From: Bacteroidales bacterium
GTDB taxonomy: Bacteria; Bacteroidota; Bacteroidia; Bacteroidales; UBA932
Length of the DNA: 36,210 nucleotides
Direction of reading: 5' to 3'
Assembly (NCBI GenBank): GCA_017437825.1
Contig: JAFRXC010000048.1
Span: 1 to 36,210 of the forward strand
Part shown: one piece after another, positions 18,410 to 26,794 of the stretch
Layout of the letters: each line of letters starts with the position of its first letter
How positions within the stretch are numbered: position 1 is the stretch's first letter
Translations under genes and position numbers: made by a program
The notes under the pieces: model-generated
What the model saw: only the letters and a program-made list of their open reading frames with translations
Database searches by the model: none
What the model was told of the DNA's origin: nothing

Positions 18410-19564
18410 TTATTCGTTGAAATAGGAGCCGGGGAGGGGATGGCAGTTGTAGCCGGAAGCCATTGATTCGCCATAGGCGCCGGCACTGCGGATGGCTATG
18501 AAGTCCCCGCGGTGGCATTTGTCAAGGGAAACGCCTTTGGCAAATACGTCCGAACTCTCGCAAACAGGGCCGACTACGTCGTAGATTTCTTCCGGTTCGT
18601 CAGAAGAAATGTTCTCCACCCTGTGATACGCCTTATACAATGCCGGACGGATGAGTTCCGTCATACTGCCATCTATGATGGCGAACTTGCGGGAGATGCC
18701 TTCCTTTACGTACAGAACCCTGGAAATGAGGGAGCCGCACGGGGCCACGATGGCTCTGCCCAGCTCGAAGTGCACCAGCTGCCCCGGAGTGGTTTTGAGG
18801 AAACGTTTGAAGGTGTCGAAGTAGGCCTTGAAGTCTGCAATGTCCAGATGGTTGGGATGGTGGTAATCAATACCCAGGCCGCCTCCGAGGTTTATGTCCC
18901 CGGGGGCTACGCCGGCTTTAGCAAGACTCTCGGATACGTAGTTGGCGCGGTTGCATAGAGCTGCAAAGTCCTCCATATCAAGGATTTGCGAGCCTATATG
19001 ATAGTGAACTCCAAGAAACTTCACGTTCTGGAGCTTGAGAGTCAGTTCCAGTACGGAGGGGAGTTGCTCGTAGTTGATTCCGAATTTGTTCTCTGCCAGT
19101 CCGGTGGTAATGTTGGCGTGGGTGTGCGCTCCAATGTCCGGATTGACCCTGAGGCTGATGGGGGCGACGATGCCCTTCTTCCCGGCGAGTTCGTCAATCA
19201 CCTCCAGCTCCGCGGCGGATTCCACGTTGAAGCGCGCGATGCCAACGTCCAGGCCCAGGTTTATCTCCTCGTCACTTTTGCCTACTCCGGCGAAGACGAT
19301 GTTGGAAGGCTTGAAACCGGCGTCAAGTGCGGCACGGATTTCTCCGCCGCTGACGCAGTCGGCGCCGAAGCCGTAGGAGGCGATGGTGCGAAGGATGCGA
19401 GGGTTGCTGTTGGCCTTGACCGCATAGTGAAGGCGATACTCCGGATTCTGCCGGAATATCTCGCTGATGGTGTCCAGGGTTCGGCGCAGGAGGGCCAGGT
19501 CGTAGTAGTAGAAAGGCGTGCGGAGGCCTTGGAACTCTTTTATCGGAAAACTACCTTTAAGCAT
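18410..19564 (-). CDS. lysA: Diaminopimelate decarboxylase
   Basis: This PLP enzyme of fold type III (alanine-racemase-like) removes CO2 from meso-diaminopimelate to give lysine. The 384-residue protein has the PLP lysine Lys50 in HYAVKANSN, the phosphate-binding glycine run LGGGLGIDY, the VHYHIGSQ motif, ELGRAIVAPCG, and the late CESSD and GAYGESMASGYN segments that build the shared active site of the dimer. The length is slightly below the family's usual 400-420. Its ATG overlaps the lysC stop by 8 bases, so both are coupled. It is oriented away from metF and towards the repeat island. Confidence 0.95.
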   Translation of the reverse strand: MLKGSFPIKEFQGLRTPFYYYDLALLRRTLDTISEIFRQNPEYRLHYAVKANSNPRILRTIASYGFGADCVSGGEIRAALDAGFKPSNIVFAGVGKSDEEINLGLDVGIARFNVESAAELEVIDELAGKKGIVAPISLRVNPDIGAHTHANITTGLAENKFGINYEQLPSVLELTLKLQNVKFLGVHYHIGSQILDMEDFAALCNRANYVSESLAKAGVAPGDINLGGGLGIDYHHPNHLDIADFKAYFDTFKRFLKTTPGQLVHFELGRAIVAPCGSLISRVLYVKEGISRKFAIIDGSMTELIRPALYKAYHRVENISSDEPEEIYDVVGPVCESSDVFAKGVSLDKCHRGDFIAIRSAGAYGESMASGYNCHPLPGSYFNE

Positions 19565-20876
19565 TGTCGAACAGGCATTTGCTGAGTGACTGAAGCGCGC
19601 GTTTCTTGTCTTCTTCCTTTACCAGGAAAGAAATGTTGTAATTGCTTCCGCCGAAGGAAACCATCCTGACGGGGATGTCTTTCATCGCATCCATCGCCTT
19701 GCTCTCGAATCCGAGGTTGCTCCAGTCCATATCACCTACCACGCAGATGATGCACATATCAAGGTCTACCGATACGGAACCATATTTCTTGAGGTCGTGG
19801 ATAATCTCGTTGAGGTGCTTGGTGTTGTCTATGGTCACGGAAACGCCCACCTCGGAGGTGGCGATCATATCTATTGAAGTCTGGTAACTCTCGAAAATCT
19901 CGAACACTTTGCGGAGGAAACCGTATGCCAGGAGCATCCTGGAAGACTTGATTTTTATGGCGGCGATGTTGTCCTTGGCGGCCACGGCCTTGATGGAGCC
20001 TCTCTCGGAGAAATTGTCTATCAGGGTGCCGGGAGCCTCGGGCTGCATCGTGTTGAGCAGGCGGACTGGGATGTTGGCGTATTTGGCCGGCTGGATGCAG
20101 GTAGGGTGGAGGATCTTGGCTCCGAAGTATGCCAGCTCGGCGGCCTCTTCGAAGTTGAGGTGGCGTACCGCGGAGGTCTTGTCAACCACTCTGGGGTCGT
20201 TGTTGTGCATACCGTCTATGTCGGTCCAGATCTGGATTTCCTCTGCGTCCACGGCTGCGCCGATGAGGGAGGCGGAATAGTCTGAGCCTCCTCTCTGGAG
20301 GTTGTCAATCTCGTCCTTTATGTTGGTGCAGATGAAGCCCTGGGTGATGTACAGGTCTGCATTGTCGTTCTTCTTGAGGACTTCGGCGAGTTTGGCGCGG
20401 ATGAAGTCCTGGTCAGGCTCGCCGTTGATGTCCAGCTTCATAAATTCGAGGGCGGGGAGAAGAACGGCGTTAACGCCGCACTCCTGCAGGTAGCTGGTCA
20501 TCATATAAGTGGACATCAGCTCTCCCTGGGCAAGGATGGACTTCTCTTCGGTGGAGGAGAAGTATTCGCGGGTGAAGCTGTTGATGTATGAGAATATCCC
20601 TTCAAGATAGCTCCAGACCTTCTTTTTGGCCTCGGGGGTGCTGTAAAGGGCGTCAACCGTTGAGCGGTATTTGGCCTTTAGGGTGTTAAGGGTGTCCTTG
20701 AAGCCTTCTGTGTTGCGGTTGTAAAGGTAGCCGGAAATCTCCACCAGGGTGTTGGTGGTGCCGGACATTGCCGAAAGCACTACTATGTTCTTGCCGGCAT
20801 CTTTCACCAGGCCGGCCACTGACTGTATCCTCTGTGCGGAACCCACAGATGTTCCGCCGAATTTCATAACCTTCAT
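19557..20876 (-). CDS. lysC: Aspartokinase, monofunctional (lysine-linked)
   Basis: The 439-residue enzyme phosphorylates aspartate, the entry step of the lysine, threonine and methionine pathways. The kinase domain (about 1-285) starts KFGGTSVGS (5-13) and includes the active-site stretch LQRGGSDYSASLIGAAVDA and WTDIDGMHNNDPRVV. Two ACT-like regions follow (about 305-439), ending in SFGGSNYNISFLV, where feedback ligands normally bind. No dehydrogenase domain is attached, unlike ThrA in this window. Being next to lysA suggests feedback by lysine, but the ligand cannot be read from sequence by eye. It lies 21 bases after the aminotransferase gene. Confidence 0.93.
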   Translation of the reverse strand: MKVMKFGGTSVGSAQRIQSVAGLVKDAGKNIVVLSAMSGTTNTLVEISGYLYNRNTEGFKDTLNTLKAKYRSTVDALYSTPEAKKKVWSYLEGIFSYINSFTREYFSSTEEKSILAQGELMSTYMMTSYLQECGVNAVLLPALEFMKLDINGEPDQDFIRAKLAEVLKKNDNADLYITQGFICTNIKDEIDNLQRGGSDYSASLIGAAVDAEEIQIWTDIDGMHNNDPRVVDKTSAVRHLNFEEAAELAYFGAKILHPTCIQPAKYANIPVRLLNTMQPEAPGTLIDNFSERGSIKAVAAKDNIAAIKIKSSRMLLAYGFLRKVFEIFESYQTSIDMIATSEVGVSVTIDNTKHLNEIIHDLKKYGSVSVDLDMCIICVVGDMDWSNLGFESKAMDAMKDIPVRMVSFGGSNYNISFLVKEEDKKRALQSLSKCLFDNA

Positions 20877-20897
20877 ATTGTCAGGATATTCTGTTGT

Positions 20898-22208
20898 TTA
20901 CTTGTGATCTTGTTCGAATGCCGCCATGCGCTGGTCAAGGACGTCGTACAGTTCTTCGCGCATACGGCTGACGCAGGCTCGCACGCCCTGCTGATGGCTG
21001 CCCGTGGTGGACAGCGAGATGCTGCTGACTCCGTAGTACATAAGTTCCAGCAGGAGCTGCTCGCCGCTCATCCCCTTGTAGCCGAGGGTGAAGAAGAAGC
21101 CGTCGCCTACGGGCATTGTGACGTCGTAATCGTATACGACGTTGAAGCCGTGGCGACAGAATATTTCCTTCATCCTGTTGGCGCGGGTCTCGTATTCGCG
21201 GATGTCTTCCACGAAGTCGATGACTCCGTCGCAGGAGAGTTCCAGCATTCGGGCGTAGCCGTACTGGGTGGTTGCGGCGCAGCCGCTGGTAATCATATAA
21301 AGAATTGAAGCAGTGAGAGTTACGCCAAATACTCCAGCGTCTTTATAGCGCTCAGAAAGGGCGGGGTACTGCTTCTCATACAGTTTGTCGGAGATGCAGC
21401 ACAGGGCTATTCTCTGGCCGGCGTAGCTGTATATCTTGGATGCCGAAAGCATCAGGATGTAATTGTCTGTGTAGCGGGCAACGGTGGGGAGGAACGGCGG
21501 CTGGAAAGGCTTGGAAAGGTTGCGGCGGAAGTCCATGCAGAAGTATGCGAGGTCTTCCATCACAACTACGTCGTACTTTGTGGCCAGTTTGCCGATCACC
21601 TGAAGTTCGTCCTCCTCCAGGCAGATCCAGGCGGGATTGTTGGGGTTGGAGTACACGATAGCGGCGATGTCGCCTTTTGCGAACTCCGCCTCCAGCACCG
21701 GCTCAAGGGCCTTGGCGCCGCGGCAGGGGTAGATGTCGAACTCCCTCCACTGGATTCCCAGCACTCTGAGCTGAGACTTCTGGATGGGGAAGCCCGGGTC
21801 TATGAACAGGACTTTGTCCTTGCCCGGGATGCGTTGGGTACAGGCTATGAAGGAGCCGAACGATGCGGCTACTGAGCCTGTGGTGGGGACGCAGGAACGG
21901 GGGGAGACATCCACGTCTATGAATGCCTTGATGAAGCGCGAGGCGGCGGCCTTTAGCTCCGGTACGCCGGCGGCTGCAGGATACTGGGATCCTATGCCGC
22001 TGTCGAGAGCGGCCTTCTCCGCTTCAATTCCGTATTTGTTCATTGGAAGGCCGGGGGAACCCTGGTCCATTCTGATAAATGGGATACCCGTTTTCTGCTC
22101 CAGGTACTGGGCTACCAGAAGGACCTCTCCGATGGTTGCGTTTGAAAGGTCTTTTACATTCTTTTCCCTGCAGGCCTGGGCTACTAATTCTTCACTGAAA
22201 ATTTTCAT
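20898..22208 (-). CDS. Class I/II PLP aminotransferase of unknown substrate, first gene of the lysine-linked operon
   Basis: This 436-residue fold-type I aminotransferase has the PLP lysine Lys258 in SASKIYSYAGQR, the cofactor arginine Arg266, the NPNNPAW segment (188-194), the ring-binding aspartate in VVMEDLAY (Asp219) and Tyr222. The N-terminus carries MDQGSPGLPMNKYG. It does not resemble LL-diaminopimelate aminotransferase (DapL) of Bacteroidales as I remember it, which has a GIGDVTRPL-type start. It leads an operon with lysC and lysA, so a role in making aspartate or in an aminotransfer step of the diaminopimelate route is possible. I cannot assign the substrate. The ATG at 22208 follows a -7 promoter box by 28 bases. 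Confidence 0.85.
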   Translation of the reverse strand: MKIFSEELVAQACREKNVKDLSNATIGEVLLVAQYLEQKTGIPFIRMDQGSPGLPMNKYGIEAEKAALDSGIGSQYPAAAGVPELKAAASRFIKAFIDVDVSPRSCVPTTGSVAASFGSFIACTQRIPGKDKVLFIDPGFPIQKSQLRVLGIQWREFDIYPCRGAKALEPVLEAEFAKGDIAAIVYSNPNNPAWICLEEDELQVIGKLATKYDVVVMEDLAYFCMDFRRNLSKPFQPPFLPTVARYTDNYILMLSASKIYSYAGQRIALCCISDKLYEKQYPALSERYKDAGVFGVTLTASILYMITSGCAATTQYGYARMLELSCDGVIDFVEDIREYETRANRMKEIFCRHGFNVVYDYDVTMPVGDGFFFTLGYKGMSGEQLLLELMYYGVSSISLSTTGSHQQGVRACVSRMREELYDVLDQRMAAFEQDHK

Positions 22209-22220
22209 CTCTTAATACAC

Positions 22221-22244
22221 TACTTGTTCTCAAGTACAAACCTA
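22221..22244 (-). promoter_or_regulatory. Promoter -7 box and adjoining palindrome of the lysine-linked operon
   Basis: On the minus strand TAGGTTTG (22244-22237) matches the TAnnTTTG box. Directly downstream, TACTTG-AGAA-CAAGTA (22236-22221) is a perfect 6-bp palindrome that would cover the transcription start. This is a typical place for an operator, or for a short 5' hairpin. No convincing -33 TTTG is seen at the usual distance, so the promoter may depend on an activator. Confidence 0.55.
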
Positions 22245-22252
22245 TTGCAAAA

Positions 22253-22300
22253 TAGTCATTTTATGCTGGAATACAATGATTTTATGACGGAAAATGACTA
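22253..22300. promoter_or_regulatory. 10-bp inverted repeat in the divergent lys-met control region
   Basis: TAGTCATTTT (22253-22262) and AAAATGACTA (22291-22300) are exact reverse complements separated by 28 bases. TTTTATG recurs inside at 22259-22265 and 22280-22286. The right arm overlaps a near-match to a plus-strand -7 box (TACATTTA, 22299-22306) that could drive metF. The layout suggests paired sites for a regulator acting on metF or on both directions. No SAM riboswitch was recognised here. Confidence 0.45.
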
Positions 22301-22334
22301 CATTTAAGGTTTAGAAACCATTATAGAAGGCATT

Positions 22335-23261
22335 ATGAAGATTTCCCGGATGCTCTCGGAGGCGTCAAGGCCGTATCCGTCGCTGGAGATTGTGCCGCCG
22401 CTGAAGGGCGTCACCAAAACCCAGCTGCTTGATTCCATACGGCCGTTCATGGAGTTCAATCCTCCATTTGTGAACGTGACCACGCACAGGGACGAATTCG
22501 AATTCATCCCTCAGCCCGACGGATCCTTCAGGCGCGCCCTGGTGCGCAAGAGGGTGAGCGAGACTGCCGTGTGCGCCGCAATCCAGAGCGAATTCAACAT
22601 AGAGGTGGTGCCTCACATCATATGCGGCGGGGCAAGCCGCGACATCATAGAAAGCCAGCTTCACGATTTCCAGTTCCTTGGGGTGGAGAACCTCCTTGCC
22701 CTCAGGGGAGACTGCATAGCAGGGGAGAAGCGTTTCGTCCCTGATCCGGACGGATACACTTATGCGTCCCAGCTGGTGGAGGCCATAGCTGGTTTTTCCA
22801 AGGCCAGGGGATATTCTTTCTGCGTAGGCGTAGGCGCTTATCCGGAGAAGCATTTCGAGGCGCCTAACCTGGTTACAGACATAGAGAACCTGAAGAAGAA
22901 GGTTGACGCCGGGGCAGACTACATTGTCACTCAGATGTTCTTCGACAACAATTCATTCTACAGGTTCAGGGACAAGTGTATGGCGGCCGGAATAACTGTG
23001 CCAATAATACCGGGCCTGAAACCTCTGTCAACTGCCAGGCAGCTGGAACTGCTGCCTGAGGCGTTCTCCATTGACATTCCTCTTGAATTGACAAACGAGA
23101 TAAGAGCACACGCTGCAGACAAGGAAGCCTGCTACCAGATAGGAAAGGAGTGGTGCTCCGGCCAGTGTAAGGACCTCCTGGCTCACGGGTGCAAGACGGT
23201 GCATTTCTATACTATGGGAAAGGCGGACAACATTGTTGAAATCCTGAGGGAAAATTTCTAG
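22335..23261 (+). CDS. metF: Methylenetetrahydrofolate reductase
   Basis: This 308-residue FAD-dependent TIM-barrel enzyme reduces methylenetetrahydrofolate to methyltetrahydrofolate, the methyl donor for the methionine synthase encoded next. The family segments SLEIVPP (catalytic glutamate, Glu18), FVNVTTHRD, LLALRGD (substrate- and FAD-site region), and ADYIVTQMFFDN are all present. FAYPEKH in many homologues corresponds to GAYPEKHFEAPN here. Length matches bacterial MetF (about 290-310). The ATG follows A/T-rich sequence, and the stop is only 5 bases before metH, so the two form one operon in which MetF supplies MetH. Confidence 0.94.
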   Translation: MKISRMLSEASRPYPSLEIVPPLKGVTKTQLLDSIRPFMEFNPPFVNVTTHRDEFEFIPQPDGSFRRALVRKRVSETAVCAAIQSEFNIEVVPHIICGGASRDIIESQLHDFQFLGVENLLALRGDCIAGEKRFVPDPDGYTYASQLVEAIAGFSKARGYSFCVGVGAYPEKHFEAPNLVTDIENLKKKVDAGADYIVTQMFFDNNSFYRFRDKCMAAGITVPIIPGLKPLSTARQLELLPEAFSIDIPLELTNEIRAHAADKEACYQIGKEWCSGQCKDLLAHGCKTVHFYTMGKADNIVEILRENF

Positions 23262-23266
23262 GGCCT

Positions 23267-26200
23267 ATGTCTTTTGCCGAAGATCTAAAGAAAAGGATTC
23301 TGATACTGGACGGTGCAATGGGCACTATGATCCAGAGGCATTTCATTGGCGACAACGAGACCCTGAACCTGGACAATCCTGAGCTGATACGCTCAATTCA
23401 CCAGGAGTTCATAGACGCAGGGGCCGATATAATAGAGACCAACAGTTTCGGGGCCAACCGCATAAGCCAGCAGGAGTACGGCAGGGCGGGGCAGGCCGCC
23501 GAAATGGCGTACTGCGCGGCGCGCATCGCGCGCCAGGCTGCGGATGCAGCCTCCCGCCCAGTGTATGTGGCGGGCAGCGTCGGTCCTACAGGACAGTCTC
23601 TGACCCTTCCTTCAGATGCTTCCGACCTGACATTCCGCAAGTATTCCTTCGATGATATGGTGGAGGTATACACGGAGCAGATATCTGCCCTGCAGAGGGG
23701 TGGAGTGGACATAATCCAGCTGGAAACCTGCTTCGACGCCCTGGTCACCAAGGCGGCTATATATGCAATGGAACAGATGGGCTGCACCCTTCCTGTAATT
23801 ATCTCCGCAACGGTCAGCGACCGGAGCGGAAGAACCCTCACGGGACAGACCCTGGAGGCGTTCTACACATCCGTGAAGCATTGCCCCAACCTGGTCGCAT
23901 TCGGAATCAACTGCGCCCTGGGAGCCGCCCAGATGAAGGATCTGGCGACGGAGATTTCGGCGTTCTCGTCCCATCCCCTGATATTCTATCCCAATGCCGG
24001 AATCCCGGACGAAACCGGCAGTTACAACGATACCCCGGAAGCAATGGCCTCCGTGATGGCGGAACTGGGCAAGGCCGGCCTCCTGAACATAGCGGGCGGC
24101 TGCTGCGGCACCACGCCGGCGCACATCGCCGCCGTGGCAGCTGCGCTGCAAGGCTGCGCTCCGCGCACTTCAGACCCCCGGTCTATGCCGGGGGTGACGT
24201 ATGGTAATGCCGTGCATAACGAGTGTCCCATCCCCGCAGTCAGCGGCCTTGAAACCGTCAAGATCGACCGCACCCGCAACTTCACCAATATAGGCGAGCG
24301 CACCAACGTGGCGGGTTCCCGCAAGTTCGCCCGTCTGATCTCGGAAGGGAAGTATCAGGAAGCCCTTCAGGTGGCTTCCGACCAGGTGGACGGCGGCGCC
24401 GTGGTAATAGACATAAATATGGACGACGCTATGCTGGACTCCGAGGTCCAGATGCGCACTTTCCTGCGCTTCATCGCCTCGGAACCGTCCGTAGGCCGCG
24501 CCGCCATAATGATAGATTCGTCCCACTTCCAGACCATAGAAACCGCCCTCAAGAACGTCCAGGGCCGCAGCATAGTAAACTCCATCTCCCTTAAGGACGG
24601 CCAGGAAGAATTCCTGCGCCGAGCCCGCTTCATCAACCGTATGGGCGCAGCGATGGTGGTAATGGCCTTTGACGAACAGGGCCAGGCCGAAACATTCGGC
24701 CGCAAGATTGAAATCTGCAAGCGCAGTTACGACCTGCTGACTTCGGCAGGTATCCCGGCTCAGGACATAATATTCGACCCCAACATCCTCTCCATAGGAA
24801 CAGGCATAGCCTCCCATTCCCGCTTCGGCGTGGATTACATAGAGGCCGTGCGCTGGATAAAGAACAATCTTCCCGGCGCTCTCACGTCCGGAGGAGTCTC
24901 CAACCTGTCATTCGCCTTCCGCGGCAAGAATGCCGTGAGGGAGGCGATGCATTCCGCCTTCCTCTACCACGCGATAGAGGCTGGCCTGGATATGGCTATT
25001 GTCAACCCCCAGATGCTGCAGGTATATGACCAGATAGATCCGGCTCTTTTGAAAGCCGTCGAAGACCTGATTTTCGACAGCGACCCCGGGGCTACCGAGC
25101 GTATGATTGCCTATGCCCAGACATTGGAGCAGAGCCCGGACACTCCTGCTGAAACTACTCAGGTTCAGGACAACCTGAGTCCGGAAGAGAGGATAACAAA
25201 GGCCCTTGTAAAGGGCGGCAGCCCGACTCTGGAGCAAGATCTCCTGAAGGCTCTGGAGGGCGTTGGCGACCCTGTGAAACTGATTGAAGGCCCCCTGATG
25301 AAGGGAATGGAGCAGGTGGGAGACCTGTTTGCATCCGGTAAGATGTTCCTGCCCCAGGTGGTGCGTTCCGCCAAGGTGATGCAGGACGCCGTGTCCATCC
25401 TCCAGCCCTATATGAAGCAGACGGGGGAGGACTCCGACCGACCGGTGATAGTAATAGCCACGGTCAAGGGAGACGTACACGATATAGGAAAGAACATAAC
25501 CTCCATAGTGCTGCAGTGCAGCGGATTCAAGTTGATAGACCTTGGCGTTATGGTACCGGCCGAAGACATCCTGGCCAAGGCCAGGGAAGTGTCGGCCTCC
25601 ATCATTGCGGTCAGCGGCCTCATCACCCCGTCCCTCTTCCGAATGGAAGAACTCTGCCGGAAGATGTCCGAGGAAGGCTTCACCCAGCCCCTTTTCGTGG
25701 GTGGCGCAGCGGCCTCGGCGGTGCATACGGCTGTCAAGCTGGCTCCTCTGTACTCCAATGTCCACTACGGCGCCGACGCATCGGCCTCGGCCGTTATGGC
25801 CAAGAAGTATATGGCCGACCCCGAAGCCTTCATACTGAAAGAAGACGAAGAGCACCAGCGCCTCCGCGCCCTGAGAGCCTCGGCACCTGCGGCGCCTCCG
25901 GCCTCCATAGGCTCTGGCCCCGGCTGCTACCCGACCGTTGCGCCTGAGGAAATCCCCCTCCAGGAGCTCCCTGCGGCCGATTTCCTCCCCGTTTTCGACT
26001 GGAAGACTTTCAACGCTGTATGCCGCGTGCCGGAGAAAGACGCCGCCGAATTCAAGGCCCAGGCGACTGAATACCTCACCGGCGCCGGCCTAAAGGTTCG
26101 ACGCTGTGTCCGCTACTTCAAATGCTTCAAGGACGGGGACGACATAGTCTCCGAGGATGGCGCCCTCCGCCTTCCCATGCTGCGCCAGGGCAAGGCTCCG

Positions 26201-26662
26201 CGCCTGTCCCTCTGCGACTTCTTCCCTGAAAATGGCGTACCTTCCTGGCTGGGAGTCTTCTGCATTACGGTTGACGGAGACGATACGCAAGGCCTGGTGG
26301 AGCACGCCGCACGCGTGACCCTGGCTGAGACTGCTTCCGTGCAGTTCCAGAACAGCGTCAAGGCCGGCCTGGAGCCTGGAATGAAGCTGATTGCCCCGGG
26401 CATCGGCTATGCCTGCTGCCCTGACCACAGCCTCAAGAGAGACCTTCTTGCCTTGCTGCCTGATATGGGTGTCTCCCTGACTGAATCTTGCTCTATGATT
26501 CCTGAGGCCAGCGTATGCGGCCTCGTGATTGCCCACCGCGACGCCGCCTATCACGACATCCGCACCGTCAAGGCGTCGGAGCTCCAGTCCTACATAAAGA
26601 AAAGAGGCTTCACCCCCGATCAGGTCAGCCTCTTCCTCAGTCATTTGGACGTTTCCGAATAA
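23267..26662 (+). CDS. metH: Cobalamin-dependent methionine synthase with a shortened activation domain
   Basis: The enzyme moves a methyl group from methyltetrahydrofolate through cobalamin to homocysteine. Four domains are seen in its 1131 residues. The homocysteine domain (1-300) has zinc ligands Cys216 (NCALG), Cys279 and Cys280 (GGCCGT). The pterin domain (about 335-600) starts FTNIGERTNVAGS. The cap and cobalamin domains (about 638-860) have DVHDIGKN, with His738 as the cobalt ligand. A C-terminal activation domain (about 900-1131) follows. That last domain is about 80-90 residues shorter than in E. coli MetH (1227 residues). Its AdoMet motif reads GIGYACCPDHSLK (Tyr1048) instead of RPAPGYPACPDH, so the preceding arginine is missing. 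The stop codon lies inside a long inverted repeat. Confidence 0.95.
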   Translation: MSFAEDLKKRILILDGAMGTMIQRHFIGDNETLNLDNPELIRSIHQEFIDAGADIIETNSFGANRISQQEYGRAGQAAEMAYCAARIARQAADAASRPVYVAGSVGPTGQSLTLPSDASDLTFRKYSFDDMVEVYTEQISALQRGGVDIIQLETCFDALVTKAAIYAMEQMGCTLPVIISATVSDRSGRTLTGQTLEAFYTSVKHCPNLVAFGINCALGAAQMKDLATEISAFSSHPLIFYPNAGIPDETGSYNDTPEAMASVMAELGKAGLLNIAGGCCGTTPAHIAAVAAALQGCAPRTSDPRSMPGVTYGNAVHNECPIPAVSGLETVKIDRTRNFTNIGERTNVAGSRKFARLISEGKYQEALQVASDQVDGGAVVIDINMDDAMLDSEVQMRTFLRFIASEPSVGRAAIMIDSSHFQTIETALKNVQGRSIVNSISLKDGQEEFLRRARFINRMGAAMVVMAFDEQGQAETFGRKIEICKRSYDLLTSAGIPAQDIIFDPNILSIGTGIASHSRFGVDYIEAVRWIKNNLPGALTSGGVSNLSFAFRGKNAVREAMHSAFLYHAIEAGLDMAIVNPQMLQVYDQIDPALLKAVEDLIFDSDPGATERMIAYAQTLEQSPDTPAETTQVQDNLSPEERITKALVKGGSPTLEQDLLKALEGVGDPVKLIEGPLMKGMEQVGDLFASGKMFLPQVVRSAKVMQDAVSILQPYMKQTGEDSDRPVIVIATVKGDVHDIGKNITSIVLQCSGFKLIDLGVMVPAEDILAKAREVSASIIAVSGLITPSLFRMEELCRKMSEEGFTQPLFVGGAAASAVHTAVKLAPLYSNVHYGADASASAVMAKKYMADPEAFILKEDEEHQRLRALRASAPAAPPASIGSGPGCYPTVAPEEIPLQELPAADFLPVFDWKTFNAVCRVPEKDAAEFKAQATEYLTGAGLKVRRCVRYFKCFKDGDDIVSEDGALRLPMLRQGKAPRLSLCDFFPENGVPSWLGVFCITVDGDDTQGLVEHAARVTLAETASVQFQNSVKAGLEPGMKLIAPGIGYACCPDHSLKRDLLALLPDMGVSLTESCSMIPEASVCGLVIAHRDAAYHDIRTVKASELQSYIKKRGFTPDQVSLFLSHLDVSE

Positions 26663-26787
26663 TCTGAGAGGCAGCTCTCTCCGTTAGCCTTACGCTTCGC
26701 TTCATCCCGTCTGGCGCAAGCGCCATCCACCCGTTCACGAGGCCACGGGCGGCCACGGGCTCCGGAGAGAGCTGCCTCTCAGATTAT
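26659..26787. repeat. 67-bp repeat core nested in a perfect 25-bp inverted repeat (copy 2)
   Basis: The arms (26659-26683, containing CTGAGAGGCAGCTCTC, and 26763-26787) are perfect complements over 25 bases. The left arm includes the metH stop codon. Between them at 26693-26759 lies the same 67-bp core as at 16430-16496, differing at one base. The element fills nearly all of the gap between the convergent genes metH and gltA. The arm hairpin could end transcription in both directions, but neither side has a T-run. Confidence 0.82.
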
Positions 26788-26794
26788 CCAAAAA

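Noticed and set aside
18399-18518. Longer N-terminus for the DUF6512-like protein
   Set aside because: It would overlap lysA by over 100 bases and is rich in Arg, Pro and His with no similarity to the family start; the GTG at 18398 leads directly into the first helix.
22209-22334. A SAM or cobalamin riboswitch before metF-metH, or a lysine riboswitch before the lysC operon
   Set aside because: The gap of 126 bases is shared by two divergent operons and shows none of the conserved riboswitch cores that I can recognise.
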